A DNA stretch of 12,111 nucleotides from contig JAAZCB010000382.1 in the NCBI GenBank assembly GCA_012513545.1, positions 1 to 12,111 of the forward strand, written 5' to 3'. The first letter of the stretch is position 1. Every line of letters starts with the position of its first letter. The position numbers and the translations under genes were made by a program. Below the pieces are notes generated by a model. The model was not told the origin of the DNA and ran no database searches. It worked only from the letters and a program-made list of their open reading frames with translations. This DNA comes from Clostridiaceae bacterium. GTDB taxonomy: Bacteria > Bacillota_A > Clostridia > Acetivibrionales > Acetivibrionaceae. Below are positions 4,560-11,770 of the stretch, piece after piece.

Positions 4560-5495
4560 ATGTCAAAAATTGCAAAGAATCTTACAGATCTTATTGGGAA
4601 TACACCTTTACTTGAGTTATCCAATTATAACGAGGCGAGTAAATTGGAATCGAAGCTGATTGCAAAGCTTGAATACTTTAATCCGGCATCAAGCGTTAAG
4701 GATAGAATAGGCTATTCAATGATAAAGGACGCAGAAGAAAAGGGCTTGATAAACAAAGATACAGTTATAATTGAGCCTACAAGCGGAAATACCGGGATTG
4801 CATTAGCTTTTGTTGCGGCTGCAAAGGGATACAGATTAATAATTACTCTGCCTGATACATTCAGTATAGAAAGAAGAAACCTGCTAAAAGCCTTAGGGGC
4901 GGAATTGGTTCTTACTCCAGGAAGTGAAGGTATGGCGGGAGCAATAAGAAAGGCTGACGAAATAGCAGCACAGACTCCTAATTCCTACGTTCCACAACAG
5001 TTCAAAAACCCTGCAAACCCTGAAATTCATAGAAGAACAACAGCAGAAGAAATCTGGAGAGATACGGATGGACAGGTGGACATATTCGTAGGAGGAGTTG
5101 GAACTGGTGGTACAATTACAGGTGTAGGTGAGGTGTTAAAGCAGCGTAAGCCTGATGTAAAGATCGTTGCAGTTGAGCCTTTCGATTCCCCGGTCTTATC
5201 GGGAGGAACCAAAGGAGCACACAAAATACAGGGAATAGGTGCAGGATTTGTACCTGATAATTTTAATAGAGAAGTTGTAGACGAAATTTATAAGGTCAGG
5301 AATGAAGAAGCTTTTGAGACAGCGAGAAAGCTTGCAAGTACAGAAGGCCTATTAGTTGGAATATCTTCAGGTGCAGCAGCTTTTGCTGCAACACAGATTG
5401 CAAAAAGGCCTGAAAATAAAGGTAAGGTTATAGTGGCATTATTGCCTGATACAGGCGAGAGATATTTATCTACTGCTTTGTTCCAGGATGCGTAA
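4560..5495 (+). CDS. cysK: cysteine synthase (O-acetylserine sulfhydrylase)
   Basis: A 311-residue cytoplasmic PLP enzyme that makes cysteine from O-acetylserine and sulfide. The PLP lysine is K47 in [10 protein letters not shown]; the substrate loop TSGNTG is at residues 74-79; the phosphate-binding GTGGT lies in [14 protein letters not shown]; the C-terminal SSGAA and [10 protein letters not shown] stretches are standard for CysK. Length and motifs are normal and nothing looks damaged. GGAGG at 4547-4551 is 8 bases before ATG 4560, so the in-frame GTG at 4545 is rejected. It is transcribed from its own promoter and is probably monocistronic, since a hairpin region follows. Its position beside the NifH-like gene, with a shared promoter motif, suggests joint control by sulfur or cysteine status. 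A cystathionine beta-synthase-like activity is less likely. Confidence 0.96.
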   Translation: MSKIAKNLTDLIGNTPLLELSNYNEASKLESKLIAKLEYFNPASSVKDRIGYSMIKDAEEKGLINKDTVIIEPTSGNTGIALAFVAAAKGYRLIITLPDTFSIERRNLLKALGAELVLTPGSEGMAGAIRKADEIAAQTPNSYVPQQFKNPANPEIHRRTTAEEIWRDTDGQVDIFVGGVGTGGTITGVGEVLKQRKPDVKIVAVEPFDSPVLSGGTKGAHKIQGIGAGFVPDNFNREVVDEIYKVRNEEAFETARKLASTEGLLVGISSGAAAFAATQIAKRPENKGKVIVALLPDTGERYLSTALFQDA

Positions 5496-5510
5496 ACTGC
5501 TAATATATAA

Positions 5511-5580
5511 CTTTGCTATTTCACAAGGCAAAGATAATATAAGTTGGTAATAGAGAGGAGCGTATCCTCTTTATTATTAC
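5511..5580 (+). terminator. hairpins after cysK, probable weak terminator
   Basis: CTTTGC (5511-5516) pairs with GCAAAG (5528-5533), but no T-run follows. The second hairpin, AGAGGA (5554-5559), loop GCGTA, TCCTCT (5565-5570), is extended by GTAATA/TATTAC at its base and followed by TTATTATT. The second is the better terminator candidate, although its T-run is interrupted. Confidence 0.5.
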
Positions 5581-5639
5581 GCTTAAAGCATACTATACAT
5601 ATATGATTACTTGTAAAATAAAATTAATTAAGAGAGGAT

Positions 5640-5768
5640 ATTGAAAATTATGGAAAAAATACTGTCTATATTATTGATAAAGAAGCAGCAACAAACAATG
5701 AGTTTAAAGCAATTGTCGATGACCCTGAAAATGGTTTCAGCGCTTTCCAGAAACCTGCCGGGTGGTAA
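5640..5768 (+). pseudogene. small reading frame, apparently frame-disrupted, not recognised
   Basis: AGAGAGG at 5631-5637 precedes ATG 5650, but the frame it opens gives an unconvincing peptide ending at 5802. In the neighbouring frame, from about 5658 to the TAA at 5766, the sequence reads NTVYIIDKEAATNN, then EFKAIVDDPENG, then FSAFQKPAGW, a natural-looking composition. That frame has no normal start. One extra A in the run of six at 5654-5659 would join ATG-Glu-Lys to it and give a protein of about 39 residues. So this may be a small gene with a one-base loss, the tail of a longer deleted gene, or chance. I do not recognise the family. It fills the gap between cysK and metN, where nothing else is seen. 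Confidence 0.35.
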
Positions 5769-5823
5769 TGAATTGAGGCTCGATGCAATTAAGTTTTATT
5801 AACTGATGATTGGGATGAAACCT

Positions 5824-6840
5824 ATGATACGATTTGAAAATTTAAACGTTAGTTTCGCACAAAAAACAGGCCAATTGCACGCAGTGAATAACGTAAGCCT
5901 GAATATTGGAAAAGGCCAGATTTATGGACTTGTAGGGGCAAGCGGTGCAGGAAAAAGTACTCTTCTACGAACCATTAACCTCCTTGAACGTCCGACTTCC
6001 GGTAAAGTGTTTGTAAATGGAAAGCTTATTAACGGGCTAAAAGGTGAAGAACTTAGAAAGTACCGTCGCAATATCGGAATTATTTTTCAGCACTTTAATC
6101 TGGCTTCCAGTAAAACAGTACGGCAGAATGTTGAATTCCCACTGAAGGCTGCAAATGTTCCGAAAGCACAAATCAGGCAAAGGGTTGAGGAGCTTTTAGA
6201 GCTTGTTAATTTAAGTGACAAGAGTGAAGTATATCCTTCGAAATTAAGCGGAGGTCAAAAGCAGCGTGTGGGCATTGCCCGTGCCCTAGCCAATAATGCC
6301 AGCATTTTATTGTGTGACGAGGCTACAAGTGCCCTTGATCCTGAAACGACAACGTCCATTCTCAAGCTTTTAGAGGATATAAATAAAAAATACGGTATTA
6401 CAATTATTATAATCACACATGAAATTGATGTTGTAAAAGCTATTTGTACCGAGATGGCAGTTATGAATTCAGGATATGTGGTTGAGCAGGGCAGGGTTAT
6501 TGATATTATTTCAAATCCACAAAATCCTTTTACAAAAAAGCTCATTTCTCATACTGAGAACTTCAATTTACCGGAGTACGTGTTAAAGCAGTTTGGCAGT
6601 GACAGTATTTTGAGAATCACTTATTTAGGCGCAGATGCCACAAATCCGGTACTTTCTGAAGCAACTAAGGCCTATGATGTCAATATCAGTATACTTCACG
6701 GAAAAATTGATTACATAAACCATACGCCTGTCGGAACATTGATTGTCAGTATAAAAGGTGATCAAAAAGACGTACAGAATGCGATTGACTACATCAAAAA
6801 TAAAACACTTAGAGTGGAGGTGGGTGCAAATGAACTTTAA
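5824..6840 (+). CDS. metN: methionine ABC transporter ATPase MetN
   Basis: A 338-residue ATPase of the methionine uptake transporter. Walker A is GASGAGKST at residues 38-46, the Q-loop is at Q89, the signature LSGGQKQR is at 141-148, and Walker B ILLCDEAT is at 161-168, followed by ITHEID with the switch histidine. The last 75 residues (about 265-338, ILRITYLGADATNPVL to the end) form a NIL domain, which in E. coli MetN binds methionine and inhibits the pump. MetN proteins usually start MI-x-F-x-N, which matches ATG 5824; ATG 5806 and 5815 are in frame but none of the three has a strong ribosome site. The gene overlaps metI by 11 bases. No SAM riboswitch or T-box is seen upstream, although these are common before metN in Firmicutes. 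Related amino acids may also be transported. Confidence 0.92.
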   Translation: MIRFENLNVSFAQKTGQLHAVNNVSLNIGKGQIYGLVGASGAGKSTLLRTINLLERPTSGKVFVNGKLINGLKGEELRKYRRNIGIIFQHFNLASSKTVRQNVEFPLKAANVPKAQIRQRVEELLELVNLSDKSEVYPSKLSGGQKQRVGIARALANNASILLCDEATSALDPETTTSILKLLEDINKKYGITIIIITHEIDVVKAICTEMAVMNSGYVVEQGRVIDIISNPQNPFTKKLISHTENFNLPEYVLKQFGSDSILRITYLGADATNPVLSEATKAYDVNISILHGKIDYINHTPVGTLIVSIKGDQKDVQNAIDYIKNKTLRVEVGANEL

Positions 6841-7483
6841 TTTACAGGAAGCACTTAAAACTTCATTGCTCGAAACCCTTTACATGGTTGGACTTTCATT
6901 GGTAATATCGGTGGTTATTGGAGGAATCCTGGGTTTGTTTTTATATCTTACAACATCAAAATTATTTTTTAGAAATATTATTGTAAATCAGACTTTTGGT
7001 GTTGTGGTTAATATTCTTCGTTCTATTCCCTTTATTATCCTGCTTGTACTTCTGCTTCCGCTCACCAAAGCAATTGTCGGAACCACCATAGGAGCAAAAT
7101 CAGTAGTTGTTCCTTTAACTGTAACCGCTATTGCTTTTTACGCCCGACTCGCTCAAGCTGCATTCTCCGAGGTTGATAAAGGGGTAATTGAAGCAGCCAA
7201 CGCATGTGGGGCTCACCCTGTGAAGATAATTTTCGGGATATTGATTCCTGAGGCTTTGGTAGGACTTGTTAATGGAATTACTGTTACCACCATATCACTT
7301 ATTGGTTATTCAGCGATGGCTGGAACAGTTGGGGGCGGTGGCATAGGTGATCTAGCAATCCGATATGGCTACCAGCGTTATGAAACGGAAGTTATGTTTG
7401 TCTGCGTTGCGATTCTGGTTGTAATTGTTCAACTAATCCAGCTCACAGGAGATTCAACGGCAAAGAAAGTGAATAAAAGGTAG
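6830..7483 (+). CDS. metI: methionine ABC transporter permease MetI
   Basis: A 217-residue integral membrane protein with about five hydrophobic helices. The cytoplasmic coupling loop EAANACGAHPVKIIFGILIP is the EAA motif that docks on MetN. The later stretch LIGYSAMAGTVGGGGIGDLA is characteristic of MetI permeases. ATG 6830 is chosen because GGAGGTG at 6816-6822 lies 7 bases upstream; the frame is open further back inside metN but without a start in a sensible place. The overlap with metN implies translational coupling. No metQ lipoprotein gene follows, which is unusual: next come the oxidoreductase genes after only 38 bases, with no terminator between them, so they are probably co-transcribed. 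A binding protein must come from elsewhere or has been lost. Confidence 0.93.
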   Translation: MNFNLQEALKTSLLETLYMVGLSLVISVVIGGILGLFLYLTTSKLFFRNIIVNQTFGVVVNILRSIPFIILLVLLLPLTKAIVGTTIGAKSVVVPLTVTAIAFYARLAQAAFSEVDKGVIEAANACGAHPVKIIFGILIPEALVGLVNGITVTTISLIGYSAMAGTVGGGGIGDLAIRYGYQRYETEVMFVCVAILVVIVQLIQLTGDSTAKKVNKR

Positions 7484-7521
7484 CAAAAATTAATAGAAGA
7501 AAGACTATGGAGGTTTTGGAT

Positions 7522-8058
7522 ATGATTTTAGTGCGATGGCACGGAAGAGGGGGTCAGGGTGCATTCACAGCGGCAAAGCTGCTAGGTGCAGCATATGCCT
7601 CCGACGATAGCAGACATGCGCTTGCTTTCCCGTCCTTTGGCCCTGAAAGACGCGGGGCTCCGGTCAGAGCTTTCACAAAGCTTGATAATAAGCCCATAAG
7701 GGATCGAAGTGAAAGTAAAAAATGCGATTTTGTTGTCATTCTAGATGATACCCTTTTTGATAACTCTTATGTGAACGACTTAAACGAAAACGGTAAGGTG
7801 ATTATAAACTCCGGACTTAAGTTTAACGACAATCGAATCTTAAGCCTTGATGCGCTGACAATTGCAGAAGAAGAGCTGAATGCACCCATTACCAATACTG
7901 CAATGCTTGGGGCTTTGCTTGGGATATTGAAGGATATTGATGAAGAACAAATTTTAAAAGCGGTTGAGGATTACATGCCAAAGAAGATTGTTGAAAAAAA
8001 TAAAAAAGTCATCCTCCGTTCAACTGCTGAAATAAGGCAAAAGGGGGATGAGATATGA
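7522..8058 (+). CDS. 2-oxoacid:ferredoxin oxidoreductase, gamma subunit
   Basis: A 178-residue subunit (pyruvate/ketoisovalerate oxidoreductase catalytic domain, PF01558). It opens with WHGRGGQGAFTAAKLLG, the standard glycine-rich motif at residues 8-13, and continues with FPSFGPERRGAPVRAFTK, the segment that in this fold binds the CoA side of the active site. NTAMLGALLGI and the C-terminal helix complete the domain. GGAGG (7509-7513), 8 bases before ATG 7522, decides against the in-frame ATG 7507. The stop overlaps the delta subunit start (ATGA at 8055-8058). It is the first of four subunit genes in the order gamma, delta, alpha, beta, the order of four-subunit archaeal-type enzymes rather than the single-chain PFOR of many clostridia. 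Confidence 0.93.
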   Translation: MILVRWHGRGGQGAFTAAKLLGAAYASDDSRHALAFPSFGPERRGAPVRAFTKLDNKPIRDRSESKKCDFVVILDDTLFDNSYVNDLNENGKVIINSGLKFNDNRILSLDALTIAEEELNAPITNTAMLGALLGILKDIDEEQILKAVEDYMPKKIVEKNKKVILRSTAEIRQKGDEI

Positions 8059-8348
8059 AGCCATCATTAAAAACCTTTAATAAACCCACACATATCAAAG
8101 AACTACCAAACGGCACTTATTTCGAGGCGGGGCATCTTGTGAGCAAAAATGCGGGTTGGCGTACAAAACGTCCTGTAATTGAAATAAATAAGTGTAAGGG
8201 ATGTCTTGAATGTTATCTTTACTGCCCCGACGGAGTAATCGGAAAGGCAGACGGAAAGGTAGCTATAGATTATGATTTCTGCAAGGGCTGCGGTATATGC
8301 GTGAAGGTTTGTAAATTTAATGCGATTGAAATGGAGGGAGAACGATAA
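8055..8348 (+). CDS. 2-oxoacid:ferredoxin oxidoreductase, delta (ferredoxin-like) subunit
   Basis: A 97-residue protein that carries electrons from the thiamine centre to ferredoxin. It has two CxxCxxCxxxC motifs: C47, C50, C53, C57 and C76, C79, C82, C86, each expected to hold a [4Fe-4S] cluster. The first motif is followed by the usual proline; in the second, proline is replaced by lysine (VCKFNAI), a mild variation. The first 45 residues form the delta-specific N-terminal arm that packs on the complex. A ribosome site AAGGGGG lies within the end of the gamma gene, and the last base of the stop is the first base of the alpha start codon, so all these genes are tightly coupled. Confidence 0.93.
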   Translation: MKPSLKTFNKPTHIKELPNGTYFEAGHLVSKNAGWRTKRPVIEINKCKGCLECYLYCPDGVIGKADGKVAIDYDFCKGCGICVKVCKFNAIEMEGER

Positions 8349-9517
8349 TGACGAAACATTTTTTATCCGGCAATGAAGCTTTTGCTTATGGCGTAAGTCT
8401 TGCAAAGCCGGACATAATATCTGCATACCCCATTACACCGCAGACCATTGTTGTGGAAAGACTTGCTGAAATGGTTGAAGATGGCTCCTTGAAGAGTGAG
8501 TTTATTCATGTGGAATCCGAGCACTCGGCACTATCCTGTGCAATAGGAGCAAGTGCAGCCGGGGTAAGGGCATTTACTGCAACATCGTCCCAGGGGCTTT
8601 TATATATGGCTGAGTGTTTGCCCTATGCTTCGGGCGGAAGGTTTCCCCTTGTGATGATGAATGCAAACCGTTCCACTGCACTTCCGTGGAATATTTACGG
8701 AGACCAGCGAGATTCTATCTTGATGCTGGATTCGGGTTGGATTCAGGTTTATGCCGAAACAGCACAGGAAAGCCTTGATCTTGCCTTGCTGGCTTTTTAC
8801 ATAGCTGAAGACAGCCGTGTCATGACGCCGGTTATGGTTAATCTCGATGGGTTTGTTCTGACACATACATATGAAGTGGTTGATGTACCGTCACAAGAGT
8901 TGGTGGAAGAGTTTTTGCCTCCTTATGAGACAGAGAACAAACTCGATATGGATTCTCCGAAAAACCTGGGTTACTCGGTAGGTCCCGATTACAACACGGA
9001 GTTTAAGTATTTAGAGCACATTGGTGTTCAAAATGCAGCAAATGTAATTGTTGAGGCTGAAAACCGGTTTGCTGAGGTGTTTGGGAGAAGCTATCCAGGC
9101 CTTGTGGATACCTACCTTTGTGAGGATGCCGAATACATAATGATCACTCTTGGTACTATTGCAGGCCTATGCAGGGAAACAGCCGACTTGCTCAGATCAA
9201 ATGGTATAAAAGCGGGAGTTCTGCGTTTGAGATATATACGCCCGTTTCCAAATTCCGAGGTGGCAGAAGCTTTGAAAAACGTAAAGGCAGTTGGTGTCCT
9301 TGAAAAGGATATATCCTTTGGAAATGAGGGAACTATTTATACCAACGTAAATTCCGCACTTTATAAGGTTGGTTTGAACGTCCCATCCTATAACTTTATT
9401 GGTGGACTCGGTGGACGTGATATTACGAAAGAAAATATAGAAGAAGCTTACAAGCATATTATAGAGGGTGGTAAAAAGGTAAATTTCATTGGCCTGGGGG
9501 TGAATGCAGATGAATAA
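8348..9517 (+). CDS. 2-oxoacid:ferredoxin oxidoreductase, alpha subunit
   Basis: A 389-residue subunit with the pyrimidine-binding thiamine pyrophosphate domain. The motif YPITPQ is at residues 27-32, the catalytic glutamate region HVESEHSA is at 54-61, and TATSSQGL at about 77-84 is the usual substrate-side loop. The C-terminal third (about 250-370), with VLRLRYIRPFPNSEVAEAL and GLGGRDIT, is the transketolase C-terminal-like domain. The length is typical. The substrate is not set by these motifs; homologs act on pyruvate, 2-oxoisovalerate or other 2-oxoacids. The company of a CoA ligase and an aminotransferase favours a 2-oxoacid derived from an amino acid over pyruvate. GAGGGAG at 8333-8339 is the ribosome site. 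Confidence 0.94.
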   Translation: MTKHFLSGNEAFAYGVSLAKPDIISAYPITPQTIVVERLAEMVEDGSLKSEFIHVESEHSALSCAIGASAAGVRAFTATSSQGLLYMAECLPYASGGRFPLVMMNANRSTALPWNIYGDQRDSILMLDSGWIQVYAETAQESLDLALLAFYIAEDSRVMTPVMVNLDGFVLTHTYEVVDVPSQELVEEFLPPYETENKLDMDSPKNLGYSVGPDYNTEFKYLEHIGVQNAANVIVEAENRFAEVFGRSYPGLVDTYLCEDAEYIMITLGTIAGLCRETADLLRSNGIKAGVLRLRYIRPFPNSEVAEALKNVKAVGVLEKDISFGNEGTIYTNVNSALYKVGLNVPSYNFIGGLGGRDITKENIEEAYKHIIEGGKKVNFIGLGVNADE

Positions 9518-10412
9518 GTTAAATGCGAGAACACTTCCGGAAGATGAATTTTTCTATGGACATAAAGCTTGTGCCGGGTGCGGAGGAAGTCTTGCGGTAA
9601 GAATAGCTCTTAAAGTACTGGGAAAAAGAGCAATAGCAGTGCTGCCAGCCGGATGTATGTCGGCAGTCGGTTTTAACTTTCCTCAATTATGTTTTGCAAA
9701 CAATGCGATTATTTCAACATTTGCAGGAACAGCCTCCATGCTGACCGGAATTGAAGCCGGGTTTCGTGCTAAAGGTGTTGACGATTTTATTACGGTTGGA
9801 TTTGCCGGAGACGGAGGTACTTCTGACATTGGTATACAGGCTCTGCTTGGTGCAGTAGACAGGGGTGACGATGTTTTGTATATCTGCTATGACAACGAGG
9901 CATATATGAATACAGGCATTCAAAAGAGTTCTCTGACACCCTTTGGCGCAAGAACTACCACGACGCCTGCAGGTAAAAATATTCATGGAAACTTAAGACG
10001 CAAGAAAAATGTATTTGAAATTGTATCGGCGGCTGAGCCTTCTTATGCTGCAACAGCGAGTATAGGATATTTAAACGATTTTATGGCTAAAGTTCAAAAG
10101 GCATCTGAGAAGAAAGGCTTTAAATACATCCATGTCATTGCTCCATGTCCCACAGGCTGGGGAACTCAGACCGACGAGACCGTTGAAGTTGCCAAAGACA
10201 TAGTAGACAGCGGCCTTTGGTATCTGGCTGAATATGAAAACAATACATATTACATAAACCATAATCCAAAACAATTTTCTGATATAGGAGAGTATTTGAA
10301 AAGTCAGGGCAGGTTCAGGCATCTGACAGAGGAAGATATTTTAGAAATTGTGTCACAGCGGGATTTAAAATGGCAATTAATCCGGGACAACTGGAAGGAA
10401 AGAAAAATATAG
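9510..10412 (+). CDS. 2-oxoacid:ferredoxin oxidoreductase, beta (TPP-binding) subunit
   Basis: A 300-residue subunit that binds the diphosphate of thiamine pyrophosphate and one [4Fe-4S] cluster. Likely cluster ligands are C21 and C24 (ACAGCGG), C49 (PAGCM) and C213 (IAPCPTGW). The Mg/TPP motif is GDGGTSDIG at residues 100-108, followed by YDNEAYMNTG at 127-136, where the asparagine completes metal binding. All expected residues are present. GGGGG at 9496-9500 is 9 bases before ATG 9510, so the in-frame ATG 9504 is less likely; the gene overlaps the alpha gene by 8 bases. The next gene starts 14 bases after the stop. The family includes pyruvate- and branched-chain-specific forms that I cannot separate by eye. 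Confidence 0.94.
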   Translation: MNKLNARTLPEDEFFYGHKACAGCGGSLAVRIALKVLGKRAIAVLPAGCMSAVGFNFPQLCFANNAIISTFAGTASMLTGIEAGFRAKGVDDFITVGFAGDGGTSDIGIQALLGAVDRGDDVLYICYDNEAYMNTGIQKSSLTPFGARTTTTPAGKNIHGNLRRKKNVFEIVSAAEPSYAATASIGYLNDFMAKVQKASEKKGFKYIHVIAPCPTGWGTQTDETVEVAKDIVDSGLWYLAEYENNTYYINHNPKQFSDIGEYLKSQGRFRHLTEEDILEIVSQRDLKWQLIRDNWKERKI

Positions 10413-10426
10413 GGGAGGAGAAATGT

Positions 10427-11755
10427 ATGAGTGAGAAAAAATACTGGGATGAGAAAATAGAAACAATGCCGAGAGAGGAGCTTGAAGCACTTCAACTTGA
10501 AGAACTGAAAGAAATTGTGAAGTATACCTATGAGACGTCGCCCTATTACAAACGGGCTTTTGATGAGGCCGGTGTTAAACCTGAGGATATTGAGACACTC
10601 TCGGATATAGCAAAGTTTCCCTTTGTAGATAAGCTGACTGAACGCGAAACCCAGGGAGTAGGCAGTTTTCTTGGTGAAATGTGTTCGGTTCCGGAGGACG
10701 ATGTGGTATTCGTGTCAGCATCAAGCGGTTCAACCGGGGTTCCTACGCTTAGCCCGTTTACCAAAAAGGATTTTGATGAATGGCAGGATGTTGAAAGCCG
10801 CCTTTTCTACGGTGCAGGAATGAGAAAGTCAGATCGCTACGTTCATGCACTGAATTTTACTCTTTTCGTAGGCGGGCCTGATGTTATCGGGGCTCAAAAC
10901 CTAGGTGCCCTCTGCATATGGGCAGGTACCGTTCCTTCTGAACGCCTGCTGTTTATTCTGAAGGAATTCAAACCGACAGTAATATGGACTACACCCTCCT
11001 ATGCATGGTATCTTGGAGAAACTGCAAAGAAAAGCGGTATTGATCCCGCTCGAGATCTTGCAATAAATAAAATCATTGTTGCAGGTGAAGCTGGCGGTTC
11101 CATAAAGGCTACCCGCGAGGCCATTGAAAAATTGTGGGGTGCTAAACTATACGACTTTTTCGGAATTTCGGATATTTTCGGAGCCTGCGCAGGAATGTGC
11201 GAAGAACGGGAAGGTTTACACTTAGCTGAGGACCACATTTTAGTTGAGGTTGTGGACCTTAAAACAGGTGAAATCCTGCCTCCGGGTGAACGCGGCGAAT
11301 TAATAATGACCACTCTGAGGAAACATGCAAGGCCCATGATTCGCTTCAGAACAGGTGATATAGGCTATATAAACAAGGATAAGTGCAAATGCGGCAGAAC
11401 ACATACCAGAATCAATATTGTGGGAAGAAAAGATGATATGTTTATTGTTTCGGGAGTGAATGTATTTCCAAGTGATATTGAGTATGTCATCCGTGGATTG
11501 TCCGGCATAACAGGTGAATATGTTATTCGGGTATTTGAGAAGGATTTTACAGCTAAATATAGAATACAAATTGAAAAGTCCCATGATAACAGCGAAACGG
11601 ATGAGGCACTTGCAGCTCGCGTTTCAGCAGCAATAAAAACAAGAATCGGTGTTAAGCCTTATGAGGTCGAAGTTTTAAAGGACGGAGAACTGCCACGGGC
11701 AACGCACAAGGCAAAACGCCTTATTGACGAAAGAAAATTAGAGTATTCAATTTGA
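10427..11755 (+). CDS. phenylacetate-CoA ligase-like, AMP-forming acyl-CoA ligase
   Basis: A 442-residue enzyme of the PaaK branch of adenylate-forming ligases, which join a carboxylic acid to CoA with ATP going to AMP. The nucleotide loop is SSGSTGVPT at residues 99-107; PaaK normally has SSGTTGKPT, so the loop lysine is replaced by valine, a change seen in some paralogs of unknown substrate. DFFGISDIFGA and RFRTGDIGYI follow, then CKCGRTHTRI and the C-terminal subdomain hinge GRKDDMFIVSGVNVFPSDIE. The C-terminal adenylation lysine probably lies near the end (RATHKAKRLID). AGGGGAGGAG (10411-10420) sets ATG 10427. Beside a 2-oxoacid oxidoreductase it could activate arylacetic, branched or thioether acids for reductive carboxylation, or work in the reverse direction. 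The substrate is unproven. Confidence 0.9.
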   Translation: MSEKKYWDEKIETMPREELEALQLEELKEIVKYTYETSPYYKRAFDEAGVKPEDIETLSDIAKFPFVDKLTERETQGVGSFLGEMCSVPEDDVVFVSASSGSTGVPTLSPFTKKDFDEWQDVESRLFYGAGMRKSDRYVHALNFTLFVGGPDVIGAQNLGALCIWAGTVPSERLLFILKEFKPTVIWTTPSYAWYLGETAKKSGIDPARDLAINKIIVAGEAGGSIKATREAIEKLWGAKLYDFFGISDIFGACAGMCEEREGLHLAEDHILVEVVDLKTGEILPPGERGELIMTTLRKHARPMIRFRTGDIGYINKDKCKCGRTHTRINIVGRKDDMFIVSGVNVFPSDIEYVIRGLSGITGEYVIRVFEKDFTAKYRIQIEKSHDNSETDEALAARVSAAIKTRIGVKPYEVEVLKDGELPRATHKAKRLIDERKLEYSI

Positions 11756-11770
11756 TCGGGGGAATAAATA

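Noticed and set aside
5496..5823. SAM riboswitch, T-box or other methionine-sensing leader before metN
   Set aside because: None of the conserved S-box cores (such as the AGAGAGGTGGAGGGA-type element) or the T-box TGGNACC sequence is visible; only simple hairpins occur.
6758..6829. Extension of metI 24 codons upstream into metN
   Set aside because: The ribosome site GGAGGTG at 6816-6822 and the usual MetI N-terminus both fit ATG 6830.
10370..10426. Extension of the CoA ligase 19 codons upstream into the oxidoreductase beta gene
   Set aside because: AGGGGAGGAG at 10411-10420 directly precedes ATG 10427, and the extra codons have no ligase similarity.
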